Part shown: in pieces, positions 17,415 to 27,448 of the stretch | How the letters are laid out: every line of letters begins with the position of its first letter | How positions within the stretch are numbered: position 1 is the first letter of the stretch | NCBI GenBank assembly: GCA_019637645.1 | Contig: JAHBVH010000046.1 | Coordinates: forward strand, 1-64,000 | Length of the DNA stretch: 64,000 nt | From: Caldilineaceae bacterium | GTDB lineage: Bacteria > Chloroflexota > Anaerolineae > Caldilineales > Caldilineaceae | Direction of reading: 5' to 3' | The notes under the pieces: model-generated | Told to the model about the DNA's origin: nothing | The model's database searches: none | Seen by the model: only the letters and a program-made list of their open reading frames with translations | Made by a program: the position numbers and the translations under genes

Positions 17415-18443
17415 ATGTTACAAACCCTTTTTTCAGCCCAACGCCCCCAATTTGATGCCCTAGCCAACGCCTGGTTGCGCTCGGGTGCAACGGCCGTAAG
17501 TGTCTGGAGCCAAGAAGGGTTACTCGATCATTGGCCCCCCGACTCGGCGCTACCGACGAGCAACTTTAGCGAACCCATTCGCATGGGTAACCAAACCATT
17601 GGGGAGATTCGGGTGGCAGGCTATCAAGATGCCCCAGCCCACCGGCAATTAGCCTTCACCACCATGCTGATGTCGTATTTGACGGAGCTTGAAGTTGAGT
17701 TAGCGCTCGCTAGAAATGTACAGACCGGCTTCCTGCCGCTGAAATTTCCCCCCATTCCCGGGCTACAACTCTATGGCGAATCGCGGGCGGCCAAGCAAGT
17801 CAATGGCGACTACTACGATTTTATTCCGCTCTCCAACCATCAACTCCTCTTTGCCGTAGGCGATGTCGTCAACAAGGGGATGTCTGCCGCCTTGTTGATG
17901 GCCGTCATGCGCAAGGTGATCCGTACCGCGATTAAGTTAAGTGACACCCCTGCGCCCGCGGCCATTCTGAGCTATGTCAACACCGACATGTATGAAGAAT
18001 TTGATCGCAGTGCGACCTTTGCCACCGCCTTTGTGGGCCAATTTGACGCCACCCACCAAAAGCTGACCTATGTCAACGCTGGTCATGCCCCCGTGATCTA
18101 CCGGCCAGCCCAAGGCAAGGCCCAGCTTCTCCAAGCAGAGCATTTTCCGATTGGGATCACGGCCCAAAGCACCTATACCAACGGAACACTCCACCTCGCG
18201 GCGGACGATCTATTGATTATCGCCACCGATGGGTTGATCGAAGCCAGCAATCAAGCCGGCCAGTTCTTTGAGATCGAGACACTGTTGGCTCTGATCGATC
18301 AGCATAGTGACGATTCTGCCCAAAATCTGGCCGCGGTTATCTATGCCGCGGTCAATCAATTCTCCGCTGCCGCCGCCCCCGAAGACGATCAGACCGTCGT
18401 TGTTTTGAAGGGAACACCCCCACGCCCGTTTAGCGAAGGATAG
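17415..18443 (+). CDS. SpoIIE/RsbU-type PP2C serine phosphatase
   Basis: A 342-residue phosphatase of the PP2C SpoIIE family, which dephosphorylates STAS-domain anti-anti-sigma proteins in partner-switching systems. The N-terminal 100 residues look like a divergent sensory or linker region, then a short helix (LARNVQTGFLPLKFPPIPG, the usual RsbU switch segment) leads into the catalytic domain. Metal-binding acids are intact: VNGDYYDFI, AVGDVVNKGMSAALLMA, ATDGLIEA and EDDQTVVVL. The ATG follows GTGAGGATC. There is no membrane segment. The likely partners are the STAS protein (48410), the kinase (48938) and the STAS-fused WecG (45720) at the far end of the same island. Confidence 0.9.
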   Translation: MLQTLFSAQRPQFDALANAWLRSGATAVSVWSQEGLLDHWPPDSALPTSNFSEPIRMGNQTIGEIRVAGYQDAPAHRQLAFTTMLMSYLTELEVELALARNVQTGFLPLKFPPIPGLQLYGESRAAKQVNGDYYDFIPLSNHQLLFAVGDVVNKGMSAALLMAVMRKVIRTAIKLSDTPAPAAILSYVNTDMYEEFDRSATFATAFVGQFDATHQKLTYVNAGHAPVIYRPAQGKAQLLQAEHFPIGITAQSTYTNGTLHLAADDLLIIATDGLIEASNQAGQFFEIETLLALIDQHSDDSAQNLAAVIYAAVNQFSAAAAPEDDQTVVVLKGTPPRPFSEG

Positions 18444-18510
18444 GTTTGCCACGGCCCGCCCCAGGCACCGAGAGATACCACGGAACCCTGGCGCAAGCGC
18501 ACCGTCGCGC

Positions 18511-18528
18511 GTATGCCATCGTGCATAC
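18511..18528. repeat. Hairpin between phosphatase and exported protein genes
   Basis: GTATGC pairs with GCATAC around six bases; GGCGCAAGCGC-like and GCGCTTGCC arms further out (18490-18541) extend the structure with a bulge. Confidence 0.45.
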
Positions 18529-18603
18529 TTCGGCGCTTGCCCATGGTTACATCCGGTGTCGATTCGTTGGTGTCCATACCTATTCAAAAGGAAACCAAAT
18601 CAG

Positions 18604-20211
18604 ATGAAGTTGCTTACCAAAATTGTTCTATCCTTGTTTGCTGTACTCAGCTTGGTCCTCTTGCTAGCCTTTAGCTACGACTTGGCGGCCACACCGCTTG
18701 TACAGCAGTTGACCCAGGTCTTGGTCAACGACAATACAGTCGATCCAGCCGCAGCCGTGGCAGCTTACAGCAGTGTTTACGCCGCGGCGGCCCCGCAGCC
18801 ACGCGATGCCACCACCGGTCCCTTCCCGAGCCTCGTCGCTCCAGCGCTCCAAGCACCCATTTGCTCTGTGCCGGATACCCAAGCAGCCGCGCGCAGTGAA
18901 CAAAGCGAGAGTGACACGGGTTGGGCATTTATCGAGACCTTTGATGGCGATCCGAGTGCGCCTTCCCAGGATCTGCTGCCCCGCACCTTTGACTACGCCG
19001 TTACCCACCGCACTTTGCCAGGTCAGCATGAGCGCACCTTTGTCCCCTACCCCGCCGACCATGGCATGGACTGTAGCGGCCCCAACCCGGCAGTCTCACC
19101 GTTGCCCCAGCACATGGTAGTCACGTCGCACAATACCGATGGGGCAGTGCCAGATCAAAGTTTTTTCATCTGTAAAGATCACCTGATGTCGTCGATGGGG
19201 GATGTGGAGGGCTATTCGGTGACCGCCTTCTGGCCCAAGCAAGCTTTCGACTTTAGCAATGGTGGCGTGCTGGAATTCGATGTCAATATTAGCGCCAATC
19301 ATCCTCGCAGTTGGTGGGAAGTGTTGATTGTACCCCGCAATGAGTTACGGATTGGTCCTGCCCACGAGTGGTTACCCATTGATGAAACCTACCCCAAAGA
19401 GCGGCTGCTCTTTAGCTTTTTCAATAATGTCCGCAACATTCAAGTGGGGGCCGGGGCGATCGATCCCGCTGGCCGGCTCGTGGATGAGAGCGATTGGAGC
19501 GATTGGGCGAGCCGCTATCCCGCTGATCCCGCGAACCAAGATCGGCGCATTCGGCGCACCATGCGCATTACCTTTGGGAAAGGTGAGATCACTTGGTCGA
19601 TCCGCAAAGAAGATGGCACCTTTGATGACTACACCGTTGCCGTCTCCCAATTGCCCTTCACCCAGGGGCTTGTGCTATTTAAGACCCATGCCTACACACC
19701 AAACAAGGATGGCAATCGGGATCAATACACCTTCCACTGGGACAATATTCGGTTTAGCGGGCCTGTCGTGGGAGCCTACGAAGCCTATGAAACCACGGCG
19801 CTTGCCGACCTCCAAGTCGGCGAACAGAGCAACATAGGTGCTACGACTACGTTGGCAATTAGCCTGCCGCCCACCAGGACCAATCCGTTGCTCTTTGGGC
19901 AGGTCCACAACGCAATGCAAGGGCAGGTTCTCCTGAGCATTAACGATGGGCCGTTTATGACCATCAATCCGCCCGAGTATAACGTCAATAGCTGTTACTC
20001 CACCGATTGGCGTTCGTTTCTGCTGCCCCTGGATCCGAGTTGGCTGCGCGAAGGCGAAAATACTTTCACCTGGAAGGTTGGTCCTCGCCCGACTTGTGTT
20101 GCGGATTGGGTACAGAATGGCTTTGCCATCAAAGGCCTAGAGGTACAGCTCGACCGCAAAGCAGGGCCAGCCATGCCCTATACGGTTCTTCTACCGATGG
20201 TTGACCAATAA
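18604..20211 (+). CDS. Large exported protein of unknown function in the EPS island
   Basis: A 535-residue protein I do not recognise. It begins with a clear signal sequence or anchor (KIVLSLFAVLSLVLLLAFS), preceded by an AAGGAAACC ribosome site at the chosen ATG. The rest is rich in aromatic, Asp, Asn and Pro residues with beta-strand patterns of lectin-like or carbohydrate-binding sandwiches, for example GGVLEFDVNISANHPRSWWE and YTFHWDNIRFSGPV, followed by a second beta-rich region. Several cysteines (CSVPDT, DCSGPN, FICKDH, NSCYSTDW, PTCVADW) may form disulfides outside the cell. Its place between the phosphatase and sugar genes suggests a role in export, binding or trimming of the polymer; this is inference. 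Confidence 0.75.
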   Translation: MKLLTKIVLSLFAVLSLVLLLAFSYDLAATPLVQQLTQVLVNDNTVDPAAAVAAYSSVYAAAAPQPRDATTGPFPSLVAPALQAPICSVPDTQAAARSEQSESDTGWAFIETFDGDPSAPSQDLLPRTFDYAVTHRTLPGQHERTFVPYPADHGMDCSGPNPAVSPLPQHMVVTSHNTDGAVPDQSFFICKDHLMSSMGDVEGYSVTAFWPKQAFDFSNGGVLEFDVNISANHPRSWWEVLIVPRNELRIGPAHEWLPIDETYPKERLLFSFFNNVRNIQVGAGAIDPAGRLVDESDWSDWASRYPADPANQDRRIRRTMRITFGKGEITWSIRKEDGTFDDYTVAVSQLPFTQGLVLFKTHAYTPNKDGNRDQYTFHWDNIRFSGPVVGAYEAYETTALADLQVGEQSNIGATTTLAISLPPTRTNPLLFGQVHNAMQGQVLLSINDGPFMTINPPEYNVNSCYSTDWRSFLLPLDPSWLREGENTFTWKVGPRPTCVADWVQNGFAIKGLEVQLDRKAGPAMPYTVLLPMVDQ

Positions 20212-20250
20212 CCGGATAGGCAGCGCCGGAAATCCACGCATGAACGCGCC

Positions 20251-20299
20251 AGCGCTGGCCGGATGATTTTCTTGCCCCTCATCTAAACCGGCCAGCGCT
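20251..20299. terminator. Bidirectional hairpin between exported protein gene and hisB
   Basis: A perfect 12-bp stem, AGCGCTGGCCGG (20251-20262) with CCGGCCAGCGCT (20288-20299), and a 25-base loop lie in the 118-base gap between convergent genes. A second GC-rich inverted repeat follows at about 20306-20325. Confidence 0.65.
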
Positions 20300-20329
20300 T
20301 TGGGCCGCCACCGCCATGGGGTGGTGCGC

Positions 20330-20938
20330 TTAGGCCGTTAAGGTGCCTTTGGTGCTCGGGACATCGCCACGGCGGGCATCCACTTGGGTGGCGGCGTCGA
20401 GAGCACGGGCCAATGCTTTGAAGAGCGCCTCGACCTTATGATGGTCGTTGCGGCCATAGAAGACTTTGGCATGGAGATTGAGGCGGCCATGGATGGCAAA
20501 GCTTTCAAAGAGGTGAAAGAGTAGATCGGTGCCCAACTGGCCGACTTTGGGCGTCACAAAGTCGGCCTCAAAGACACAATAAGGCCGTCCGCCCAGGTCG
20601 ATGGCGACCAAAGCCAGCGCTTCATCCATGGGGACAAAGCTGTGGGCGGTGCGCACAATCCCCCGGCGATCACCCAGCGCTTGATCGAGTGCTTTTCCGA
20701 GGCAGATCATCATATCTTCGGCGGTGTGATGGTCATCAATCTGCAGATCACCCGTGGCCTGCACCTTAATGTCAAAGAGCCCATGACCAGCCAAGAGCGT
20801 TAGCATATGGTCCAGAAAACCAATGCCCGTATTGACTTCGGCCCGGCCACTGCCATCCAGGTCAATTGCCACCGCGATTTGGGTCTCTTTGGTTTGTCGT
20901 TCGAGCTGCCCTTGGCGGCGTAGTTGCGTATGTTTCAT
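20330..20938 (-). CDS. hisB: Imidazoleglycerol-phosphate dehydratase HisB
   Basis: HisB dehydrates imidazole glycerol phosphate in histidine synthesis. The 202-residue protein is the single-function form without a phosphatase domain. Metal-binding blocks are intact: [46 protein letters not shown] and [20 protein letters not shown] chose the ATG at 20938, preceded by GGAAGAAAGAAG; the frame runs 23 codons further upstream into the neighbouring gene's stop region without family resemblance. It follows the sugar isomerase-like gene by 28 bases on the same strand, so the two are probably co-transcribed. hisC is 30 kb away, so the his pathway is scattered. Confidence 0.95.
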   Translation of the reverse strand: MKHTQLRRQGQLERQTKETQIAVAIDLDGSGRAEVNTGIGFLDHMLTLLAGHGLFDIKVQATGDLQIDDHHTAEDMMICLGKALDQALGDRRGIVRTAHSFVPMDEALALVAIDLGGRPYCVFEADFVTPKVGQLGTDLLFHLFESFAIHGRLNLHAKVFYGRNDHHKVEALFKALARALDAATQVDARRGDVPSTKGTLTA

Positions 20939-20966
20939 CAGTTGCTTCTTTCTTCCGTTGTTTATC

Positions 20967-21878
20967 TTACCCCCGTTGCGCCGCGACCATCGCCGCAAAG
21001 CGCGCACCAGTTGTATGGGCTTGGGCTAAAAATTGCGCGGCATCAGCAATGCCAGCATTGCGCATGGATACTTCATAGCTCATGGGCTTGGCATAGGGCG
21101 ATTCGGCAATGAGCGCCGCCGCGAACCCCCAATCAACGACGCCATCGAAGAGCAGACGGTGAAGATCAGCCTCACCGTCATTGTCATGCAGATGGAGCAC
21201 AGCCAGGCGGCGCATGAGCGGTGCTAGGCGTCCCATCCGATTATGGCCGAGGATGGCATGGCCGGAATCGTAGCAAAAGCCAAGATACTCAGGCGGGTAG
21301 TGTGCATAGAGCTGTTCGATCAACGCAAAGTTATCAGCCGCCGCGGCCCGGGTCACAGCACCGGCACTGACGCCGCGAAAATCGATCAGATTTTCTAACG
21401 CAATCCGCACGCCGCGCGCCAGCGCATAAGGTTGAAGGGCATCTAAAGATTTGCGCACTTGCTCCCAGATCAGAGGATTGAAGGGCGCTAAGGCCGGATC
21501 TTGCGTCGGAGGGTAAAGATGCATCACCACCGCATCGGCTCCCAATTGGGCGGCAAAGTCGATCCGATTTTTGACCAATTCGACACCGGCCAACCGCGCA
21601 TATTCGAGCGGTGAATACCAGAACTTCTCTTTCCCCTCGGAGCCATGGATGTCGGCCAATTGGAGTCCATAGGCGGTCAGCCAACGTTGGATCTGGTCAA
21701 TCTCGGCGGCATGATACACAAAGTCGGTATTCCATTGGTGACACCAGTGGATATGAGTAAAGCCCGCTTCCGCAATGGCCCGCAAGAAGGGCTCAGGATC
21801 ACCGAAATCAAGTTGATAGTCAGTCGTAATGGAGAGCGCGGTCAAGTAATTGCTCCGTTTCAGCAATAGATGGTTCAT
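20967..21878 (-). CDS. Sugar phosphate isomerase/epimerase-like TIM-barrel protein
   Basis: A 303-residue protein of the xylose-isomerase-like TIM-barrel (AP endonuclease 2) superfamily, which includes sugar epimerases, hydroxypyruvate isomerases and inosose dehydratases. Metal-ligand patterns are visible: [28 protein letters not shown] with a likely metal-binding Glu, [10 protein letters not shown] with Asp/His, LHLHDNDG, and SYEVSM near the end. It is upstream of hisB on the same strand. No histidine-pathway role is known for this family, so co-transcription may be only positional. I saw no clear ribosome site at the ATG, so the start carries some doubt. Confidence 0.8.
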   Translation of the reverse strand: MNHLLLKRSNYLTALSITTDYQLDFGDPEPFLRAIAEAGFTHIHWCHQWNTDFVYHAAEIDQIQRWLTAYGLQLADIHGSEGKEKFWYSPLEYARLAGVELVKNRIDFAAQLGADAVVMHLYPPTQDPALAPFNPLIWEQVRKSLDALQPYALARGVRIALENLIDFRGVSAGAVTRAAAADNFALIEQLYAHYPPEYLGFCYDSGHAILGHNRMGRLAPLMRRLAVLHLHDNDGEADLHRLLFDGVVDWGFAAALIAESPYAKPMSYEVSMRNAGIADAAQFLAQAHTTGARFAAMVAAQRG

Positions 21879-22252
21879 TCGGTCAGTTCATGAAGGTGGG
21901 CCAAGCCACCTAGCAGCGTAAGCCAGCTCTTCCCGAACGGAGGCACAGCCCATTCTCCAGCAACAAGCTACTCACTACCCCTCTCGGGAAGGCGGTCGAT
22001 GGTGGCTCTTTCCCGCCACGCGAAGCTGTTCCCACCCCTAGGGAAAGCGGCTGATCCTGTGGTACAGACCTACCGAATCAACCCACAAATGATGCTATGA
22101 CGAAATATACACCTTACTCTTGAAAGTATATTGACAGGGTTTTTCCTCAAGAACAAAGCTATAGTTAACCTAGAGAGGGACAGTTACCTAAAGCAAGGGT
22201 AAACAAAAAAGCAGGGACCCTACTCTAGCAAGTGCAAGAAAGGAATCCAACC
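21879..22252. other. Intergenic stretch between divergent genes
   Basis: About 370 bases between the minus-strand isomerase gene and the plus-strand GT2 gene, presumably with promoters for both. A TTGACA at 22131-22136 and TATAGT at 22160-22165 are 23 bases apart, too far for a normal promoter. The last 100 bases are AT-rich. No gene is evident. Confidence 0.5.
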
Positions 22253-23164
22253 GTGAGTCCGCCCAAAGTTAGTATTGGTCTGCCTGTCTACAATGGGGAA
22301 GAGTTTTTAGCAAAGGCCATTGAATCCATCTTAGGGCAAACTTTTACAGATTTTGAACTGATTATATCAGATAACGCCTCGACTGATAAGACGGCGATGA
22401 TCTGTCAGACCTATGCTGCGCAGGATGCGCGCATTCGCTATTATCGCAATGCCACGAATATTGGGGGGGCGAAAAACGGTAATCGCACTTTTCTCTTGTC
22501 GGAAGGCCAATACTATCGCCGAGCGGCACACGATGACATCTGTGCGCCGACATTGCTCGAAAAGTGTGTGGCAGTGCTCGATCAAAATCCAGAAATTGTG
22601 CTCTGTTATACCCAAACCATCAATATCGATCAACAGGGCCAAGAATTGGATTTGGTGACGCTCAGCCGTGCGACCTCCGATCAAGTCACCAAGCGGTTTC
22701 GGGATCTCGCTTTTCGCAACGACTTCTGCGAACCCTCTTATGGGGTTATGCGCAGTGATATTCTACGCCAGACACGCCCAGAACAAGATTTTACAGGCTC
22801 CGATCGGGTCTTATTATGCGAGCTAGCCTTCCACGGAAAATTTCATGAGGTGGCTGAGCCCCTCTTTTATAAACGCCACCATGCCAAGAATATTTACTTG
22901 GATTGGCGAGCACGGATGGCTTGGTTCAATCCAGAGTTGAAGGGCAAGATCACCTTTCCGAACTGGCTACAATTTTTAAATTATTTACAGATTATCCACC
23001 AAGGACCGCTCTCACCCTTAGAAAAAGGGCGTTGCTATCTCACCATGCTCGAATGGCTGGGCGTTCACGGCAAAAGCATGGTAAAAGACGTCACGGTCGC
23101 CCTGACCATGGCGCTACATAGTAAGGAATGGCGAAAAAATGTACAAAGCTACAACTGGGAATAA
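22253..23164 (+). CDS. Glycosyltransferase family 2
   Basis: A 303-residue inverting GT-A glycosyltransferase (GT2). The nucleotide-binding start is VSIGLPVYNGEEFLAKAIES, followed by ELIISDNASTDKT, and a metal-binding acidic cluster appears in RRAAHDDICAPTLL where the usual DxD sits. The start is taken as the GTG at 22253, which has AAAGGA eight bases upstream; another GTG at 22232 is in frame. It is the first gene of a tightly packed seven-gene run to 28893, overlapping the next gene by 26 bases. It likely adds the modified sugar made by this run, but donor and acceptor are unknown. Confidence 0.9.
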   Translation: MSPPKVSIGLPVYNGEEFLAKAIESILGQTFTDFELIISDNASTDKTAMICQTYAAQDARIRYYRNATNIGGAKNGNRTFLLSEGQYYRRAAHDDICAPTLLEKCVAVLDQNPEIVLCYTQTINIDQQGQELDLVTLSRATSDQVTKRFRDLAFRNDFCEPSYGVMRSDILRQTRPEQDFTGSDRVLLCELAFHGKFHEVAEPLFYKRHHAKNIYLDWRARMAWFNPELKGKITFPNWLQFLNYLQIIHQGPLSPLEKGRCYLTMLEWLGVHGKSMVKDVTVALTMALHSKEWRKNVQSYNWE

Positions 23165-24404
23165 AAATTTCCACCAACCACACTGCCGTTTTTGTGGCAA
23201 TCCTTTGCACCACACCTTTGTCGATCTCGGCATGTCACCGTTGTGCGAAAGCTATGTGAGTGGCGAACAATTAAATGCGATGGAGCCCTTCTACCCGCTC
23301 CATGTTTATGTGTGCGATCAATGTTTTCTAGTGCAATTAGAGGAGTTTGTGAGCCCGGAGCATATCTTCACCGAATATGCCTACTTCTCATCCTATGCCG
23401 ATAGCTGGCTGCAACATTGCCAACGCTATACCGATCAGGTTGTCGAGCGCTTTGGCTACAACCAAACGAACTTTGTCGTCGAGCTGGCCAGCAACGATGG
23501 CTATCTGCTCCAATATTTTGTGGAAAAGCAGATCCCAGCCTTGGGCGTTGAACCAGCGGCCAATGTAGCAAAAGTAGCTATCGAGAAAGGGGTGCCGACC
23601 CTGGTAGAGTTCTTTGGCACAGCCTGTGCGCGCCAGATGGCGGCCAATGGACAACAGGCCGATCTGATTATCGGCAACAATGTGTTGGCCCAAGTCACGG
23701 ATCTCAATGACTTTGTCGCCGGGATGAAGCTGCTGCTCAAGCCGACCGGTGTAATTACCATGGAATTTCCCCACCTGAGCCGGTTGGTGGAAGGCAATCA
23801 GTTTGACACGATCTATCATGAACACTTTTCCTACTTTAGCTTTTTCACAGTGGAAAAGATCTTTGCCGCCCACGGCTTGACCCTCTTCGATGTGGAAGAA
23901 CTGCCCACCCATGGTGGCTCCATCCGCATCTATGGTCGCCACACGGAGGATAGTTCCAAACCAGTGGGCGAGCGCGTGCGCGCCATGCACGCCACGGAAG
24001 AAGCCGAGGGCGTTACCGGGCTAGCCTATTACAGCGCTTTTGCCGAACAGGTCAAGGAGACCAAGCGGAAGTTGCTGAATTTCTTGATCGAAGCCCGCGC
24101 CGATGGCAAACAAGTCGCCGGTTATGGTGCGCCAGGCAAGGGCAACACCTTGCTCAACTATTGTGGCGTACGCACCGACTTTTTGGACTATACCGTCGAT
24201 CGCAATCCCTACAAGCAGGGCAAATTCCTGCCGGGTACCCATATTCCGATCTTTACCCCAGAGAAGATTCAAGAGACAAAACCAGAATATGTGCTGATTT
24301 TGCCCTGGAATTTCAAGGAAGAGATCATGACACAAATGGCCTATATTCGCACCTGGGGCGGCAAATTTGTGGTGCCGATTCCCGAGGTAACGGTCTACGC
24401 CTAA
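23139..24404 (+). CDS. NDP-sugar C-methyltransferase
   Basis: A 421-residue SAM-dependent methyltransferase of the three-domain sugar C-methyltransferase class (TylC3/NovU type). The N-terminal zinc module has CRFCGNPL and VCDQC, followed by the SAM site FVVELASNDGYLLQYF and LGVEPAANVAKVA, then the central HEHFSYFS catalytic stretch, and a C-terminal Rossmann-like domain with AGYGAPGKGNTLLNYCG. These enzymes add a methyl group to C-3 of keto-sugar nucleotides, producing branched sugars. It overlaps the GT2 start of the run and is followed by an SDR gene. A branched sugar in the polymer is therefore likely; the exact sugar is inference. Confidence 0.9.
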   Translation: MYKATTGNKNFHQPHCRFCGNPLHHTFVDLGMSPLCESYVSGEQLNAMEPFYPLHVYVCDQCFLVQLEEFVSPEHIFTEYAYFSSYADSWLQHCQRYTDQVVERFGYNQTNFVVELASNDGYLLQYFVEKQIPALGVEPAANVAKVAIEKGVPTLVEFFGTACARQMAANGQQADLIIGNNVLAQVTDLNDFVAGMKLLLKPTGVITMEFPHLSRLVEGNQFDTIYHEHFSYFSFFTVEKIFAAHGLTLFDVEELPTHGGSIRIYGRHTEDSSKPVGERVRAMHATEEAEGVTGLAYYSAFAEQVKETKRKLLNFLIEARADGKQVAGYGAPGKGNTLLNYCGVRTDFLDYTVDRNPYKQGKFLPGTHIPIFTPEKIQETKPEYVLILPWNFKEEIMTQMAYIRTWGGKFVVPIPEVTVYA

Positions 24405-24455
24405 ACGACGAGCAACGCTAGCGCCGTGAGCTACCATCCGGCAAGGAGGAAATCA

Positions 24456-25544
24456 ATGCGAGTTTTAGTAACAGGTCATAAAGGCTATATCGGTGCGGTC
24501 CTCATGCCCATGTTGGCCGCAGCAGGCCATGCAGCCGTCGGCGTAGACAGCGATCTCTATGCGCGTTGTACCTTTGGCCATTCGTTAGCCGAGACCCCTA
24601 CGCTCTATAAAGATCTTCGCGATCTAGAAGTCGATGACTTGGCCGACTTTGACGCTGTCATTCACTTGGCCGCGCTCTCCAACGATCCGTTGGGCAATCT
24701 CAATCCCGACTTGACCTACGCCATCAATCAACGGGCATCCGTACGGCTGGCGCGCTTGGCAAAGATCGCAGGCGTCCAGCGTTTTCTCTTTTCCTCCTCG
24801 TGCAGCACCTATGGCGCGGCGGGGGAAGCCATGCTAACCGAAACAGCCACCTTTAACCCCGTCACGCCCTATGGTCATTCCAAGGTGTTGGTGGAACAAG
24901 AAGTGGCAGCGCTGGCCGACCGCTCTTTTAGCCCAACCTATCTGCGCAATGCCACCGCCTATGGCGTTTCACCGCGCCACCGCTTTGACATTGTGCTCAA
25001 CAACTTGGTGGCTTGGGCCTACACCACCGGCAAGGTTTTCATCAAGAGCGATGGCACGGCGTGGCGTCCAATTGTGCATATTGAAGATATTTCGCGCGCC
25101 TTCTTGGCCGTCCTCGAAGCGCCGCGGGAAGCCGTTCACAACGAAGCGTTTAATGTCGGGCGGAATGACGAAAACTATCGCATTCGCGAGTTGGCGACGA
25201 TTGTCCAAGAGACCGTGCCGAGCTGTGAGATCGAGTATGCGAAAGATGGCGAGCCCGACAAGCGCACCTATCGCGTCGATTTCAGCAAGATCGAGCGGGT
25301 GTTGCCCACCTTCCAACCGCAGTGGACGGCGCGACGGGGCGCGCAGGAACTATTAGCCGCCTATCAGCAGAGCGATCTGACGCTGGATGAGTTTGAAGGC
25401 GAACGCTACAAACGCATCGACCACATTAAATATCTGTTGCGCACCGGCTTGCTCAGCGCGGAACTGCGTTGGCAACGCGCCGCCGTGACCGCCCAATCGT
25501 TACCGCGGCAGGAGAAGATGGCCGATGCTGTTCCAGCCGACTAA
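24456..25544 (+). CDS. NAD-dependent sugar epimerase/dehydratase (extended SDR)
   Basis: A 362-residue extended short-chain dehydrogenase/reductase acting on nucleotide sugars. It starts [14 protein letters not shown] (G-x-x-G-x-x-G NAD site), has [15 protein letters not shown], the SSSCSTYG segment, and catalytic Y-G-H-S-K (YxxxK). The ATG at 24456 has a near-perfect AAGGAGGA site. The C-terminal third contains [19 protein letters not shown], typical of the family. It overlaps the downstream rfbC by 20 bases, so translation is coupled. It could be a 4-ketoreductase, epimerase or dehydratase; no separate CDP-glucose 4,6-dehydratase is seen, so its precise step is open. Confidence 0.88.
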   Translation: MRVLVTGHKGYIGAVLMPMLAAAGHAAVGVDSDLYARCTFGHSLAETPTLYKDLRDLEVDDLADFDAVIHLAALSNDPLGNLNPDLTYAINQRASVRLARLAKIAGVQRFLFSSSCSTYGAAGEAMLTETATFNPVTPYGHSKVLVEQEVAALADRSFSPTYLRNATAYGVSPRHRFDIVLNNLVAWAYTTGKVFIKSDGTAWRPIVHIEDISRAFLAVLEAPREAVHNEAFNVGRNDENYRIRELATIVQETVPSCEIEYAKDGEPDKRTYRVDFSKIERVLPTFQPQWTARRGAQELLAAYQQSDLTLDEFEGERYKRIDHIKYLLRTGLLSAELRWQRAAVTAQSLPRQEKMADAVPAD

Positions 25545-26052
25545 GCTCGCCGACGCCTACCTAGTTGAGGTGCAGCCGATCAGGGATGAGCGGGGCTTCT
25601 TTGCCCGGGCGTGGTGTGTCCAAGAATTTGCCGACCATGGGCTCGACACCAAGCTGGTGCAATGTAACCTTTCCTTTAATCAGCAACGGGGTACATTGCG
25701 GGGTATGCACTATCAACAGGAGCCGCACGCCGAGACCAAGCTGGTACGGTGCATCCGAGGGGCCATCTACGATGTGATCATCGACTTGCGGCCCACCTCA
25801 CCGACCTATTTACAGTGGCTAGGGGTGACGTTGAGCGCAGCGAATCGGTCTATGCTCTATATTCCCAAAGGCTTTGCCCACGGGTTTCAAACGCTAGCGG
25901 ATGAGACAGAAGTCTTTTACCAGATGTCCGATTTCTATGCACCGGCGGCGGCCCAAGGTCTGCGTTGGAATGATCCACACTTTGGGATCGACTGGCCACT
26001 ACCGGTAACGGTGATTTCGGCCAAGGACCAAGCCTATCCCGATTTTCAGTAG
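25525..26052 (+). CDS. dTDP-4-dehydrorhamnose 3,5-epimerase family protein
   Basis: A 175-residue cupin of the RfbC/RmlC family, which epimerises C-3 and/or C-5 of 4-keto-6-deoxy sugar nucleotides. Hallmarks are [25 protein letters not shown] with the catalytic His, [16 protein letters not shown] with the catalytic Asp, and [20 protein letters not shown] precedes the ATG. It is coupled to the SDR gene upstream, and a peptidase-like gene follows 12 bases later. In such clusters RfbC-like proteins may act on CDP- or dTDP-linked sugars. The presence of a glucose-1-phosphate cytidylyltransferase downstream favours a CDP-sugar here. Confidence 0.9.
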   Translation: MLFQPTKLADAYLVEVQPIRDERGFFARAWCVQEFADHGLDTKLVQCNLSFNQQRGTLRGMHYQQEPHAETKLVRCIRGAIYDVIIDLRPTSPTYLQWLGVTLSAANRSMLYIPKGFAHGFQTLADETEVFYQMSDFYAPAAAQGLRWNDPHFGIDWPLPVTVISAKDQAYPDFQ

Positions 26053-26064
26053 GTAGGGCAAGCT

Positions 26065-27375
26065 ATGGAAAGTACAAGTAACCACGCAGCAGGTCAGGCG
26101 ATGCATCAGTTGATGGCCGCGCTCTATCCGATCTGCCGCAGCATTACGGGCGACGGTGTCCGTCACTCTTTGCAGCTGCTTCAAAAGGAGATCCCGCTGA
26201 CGCTCCATGAGGTGCCGACGGGAACGCCGGTCTTTGATTGGACGGTGCCGAATGAGTGGAACATTCGCGATGCCTATGTCAAAAATGCACGCGGCGAGAA
26301 GGTGATCGACTTTCAAGCCTCGTCGTTGCATGTTCTCAACTATAGCACGCCCATTGCCGCGCGGATGTCGTTGGCAGCGTTGAAGCCGCATCTCTTCTCG
26401 CTGCCCGAGCAGCCCCAGCGCATCCCCTATCGCACGTCGTACTATCACGAAACCTGGGGCTTTTGCCTGAGCCATGAAACGTTAGAAGGGCTGGAAGAGG
26501 GTGAGTATGAGGTCTACATTGACAGCACCTTGGCGCCTGGGCACTTAACCTACGGTGAATTGGTCATTCCGGGCATCAGCGCAGAGACGGTTCTGATCTC
26601 TTGTCACTGCTGCCATCCGTCGCTCTGCAACGACAATCTTTCGGGCATGGTGGTGAGCACCTATCTGGCAAAAGCGCTACTGGCGCAGCAGGCAGTCCAA
26701 CCCCTGCGCTACACCTATCGCTTTCTCTTTATTCCGGGTACGATTGGCTCGATCACCTGGCTGGCCCTACACGAAGACGCGGCCCGCCAGATCAAACATG
26801 GGCTCGTCGTTGCCTGTGTCGGCGATGAGGGCAATTTTACCTATAAGCAAAGCCGCCGCGGCAATGCCGAGATCGATCAGGTTGTCAGTCACTATTTGGC
26901 GCAGCGCCAAGCGCCCGCGACGATCCTTGACTTTTCGCCCTTTGGCTACGATGAGCGACAGTATTGCTCGCCCGGCTTTAACCTGGCGGTGGGCAGCCTC
27001 ACCCGGACTCCCCACGGACGCTTCCCCCAATATCATACCTCGGCGGACGATCTGACCTTTGTCACGGCAACGGCCTTGGCCGAGTCGCTCACCGCCTATC
27101 GAGACATTTGTACCATACTCGAACAAAACGGGACTTATCGCAATCTCAGTCCCTATGGCGAGCCGCAATTGGGCAAACGCGGTTTGTATAGCGCCTTTGG
27201 CGGTAAGAAAGAGGCCAAAGCCAGTGAGTTAGCGATGTTGTGGGTGCTTAACTTTGCCGATGGCAGCCACTCACTGCTCGACATTGCGGAAAAATCGGGC
27301 TACCCCTTTGCGCTCATCGCCACGGTTGCCCAGACGCTCGAAGCGCATGGATTATTACGGCGCAGCGCCGAATAG
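26065..27375 (+). CDS. Aminopeptidase-like domain protein with C-terminal winged helix (DUF2172/DUF4910 type)
   Basis: A 436-residue protein of the family annotated as DUF4910/DUF2172, which has an M28-like zinc peptidase fold with an inserted domain and a C-terminal winged helix and is often found in polysaccharide clusters. Metal-site candidates are visible: LISCHCCHPSLCNDNLSG (His and Asp), GDEGNFTYKQSRRGN (Glu), and FPQYHTSADDL (His). The C-terminal 65 residues (KRGLYSAFGG, then a helical winged-helix segment) match the usual tail. It lies inside the sugar-modification run, 12 bases after rfbC. The natural substrate is unknown; hydrolysis of an amide on a sugar precursor is a guess from context. 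Confidence 0.82.
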   Translation: MESTSNHAAGQAMHQLMAALYPICRSITGDGVRHSLQLLQKEIPLTLHEVPTGTPVFDWTVPNEWNIRDAYVKNARGEKVIDFQASSLHVLNYSTPIAARMSLAALKPHLFSLPEQPQRIPYRTSYYHETWGFCLSHETLEGLEEGEYEVYIDSTLAPGHLTYGELVIPGISAETVLISCHCCHPSLCNDNLSGMVVSTYLAKALLAQQAVQPLRYTYRFLFIPGTIGSITWLALHEDAARQIKHGLVVACVGDEGNFTYKQSRRGNAEIDQVVSHYLAQRQAPATILDFSPFGYDERQYCSPGFNLAVGSLTRTPHGRFPQYHTSADDLTFVTATALAESLTAYRDICTILEQNGTYRNLSPYGEPQLGKRGLYSAFGGKKEAKASELAMLWVLNFADGSHSLLDIAEKSGYPFALIATVAQTLEAHGLLRRSAE

Positions 27376-27448
27376 CCAAGGTTGCAGATCAGCCTTGGCT
27401 TGGCTATTCAGCAAATTTTGCGAATTTATCGCTTTATACGGGAGATCG

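Noticed and set aside
22131..22165. TTGACA and TATAGT upstream of the GT2 gene
   Set aside because: The spacing is 23 bases, too long for a sigma70-type promoter, and no other -10 lies at 16-18 bases.
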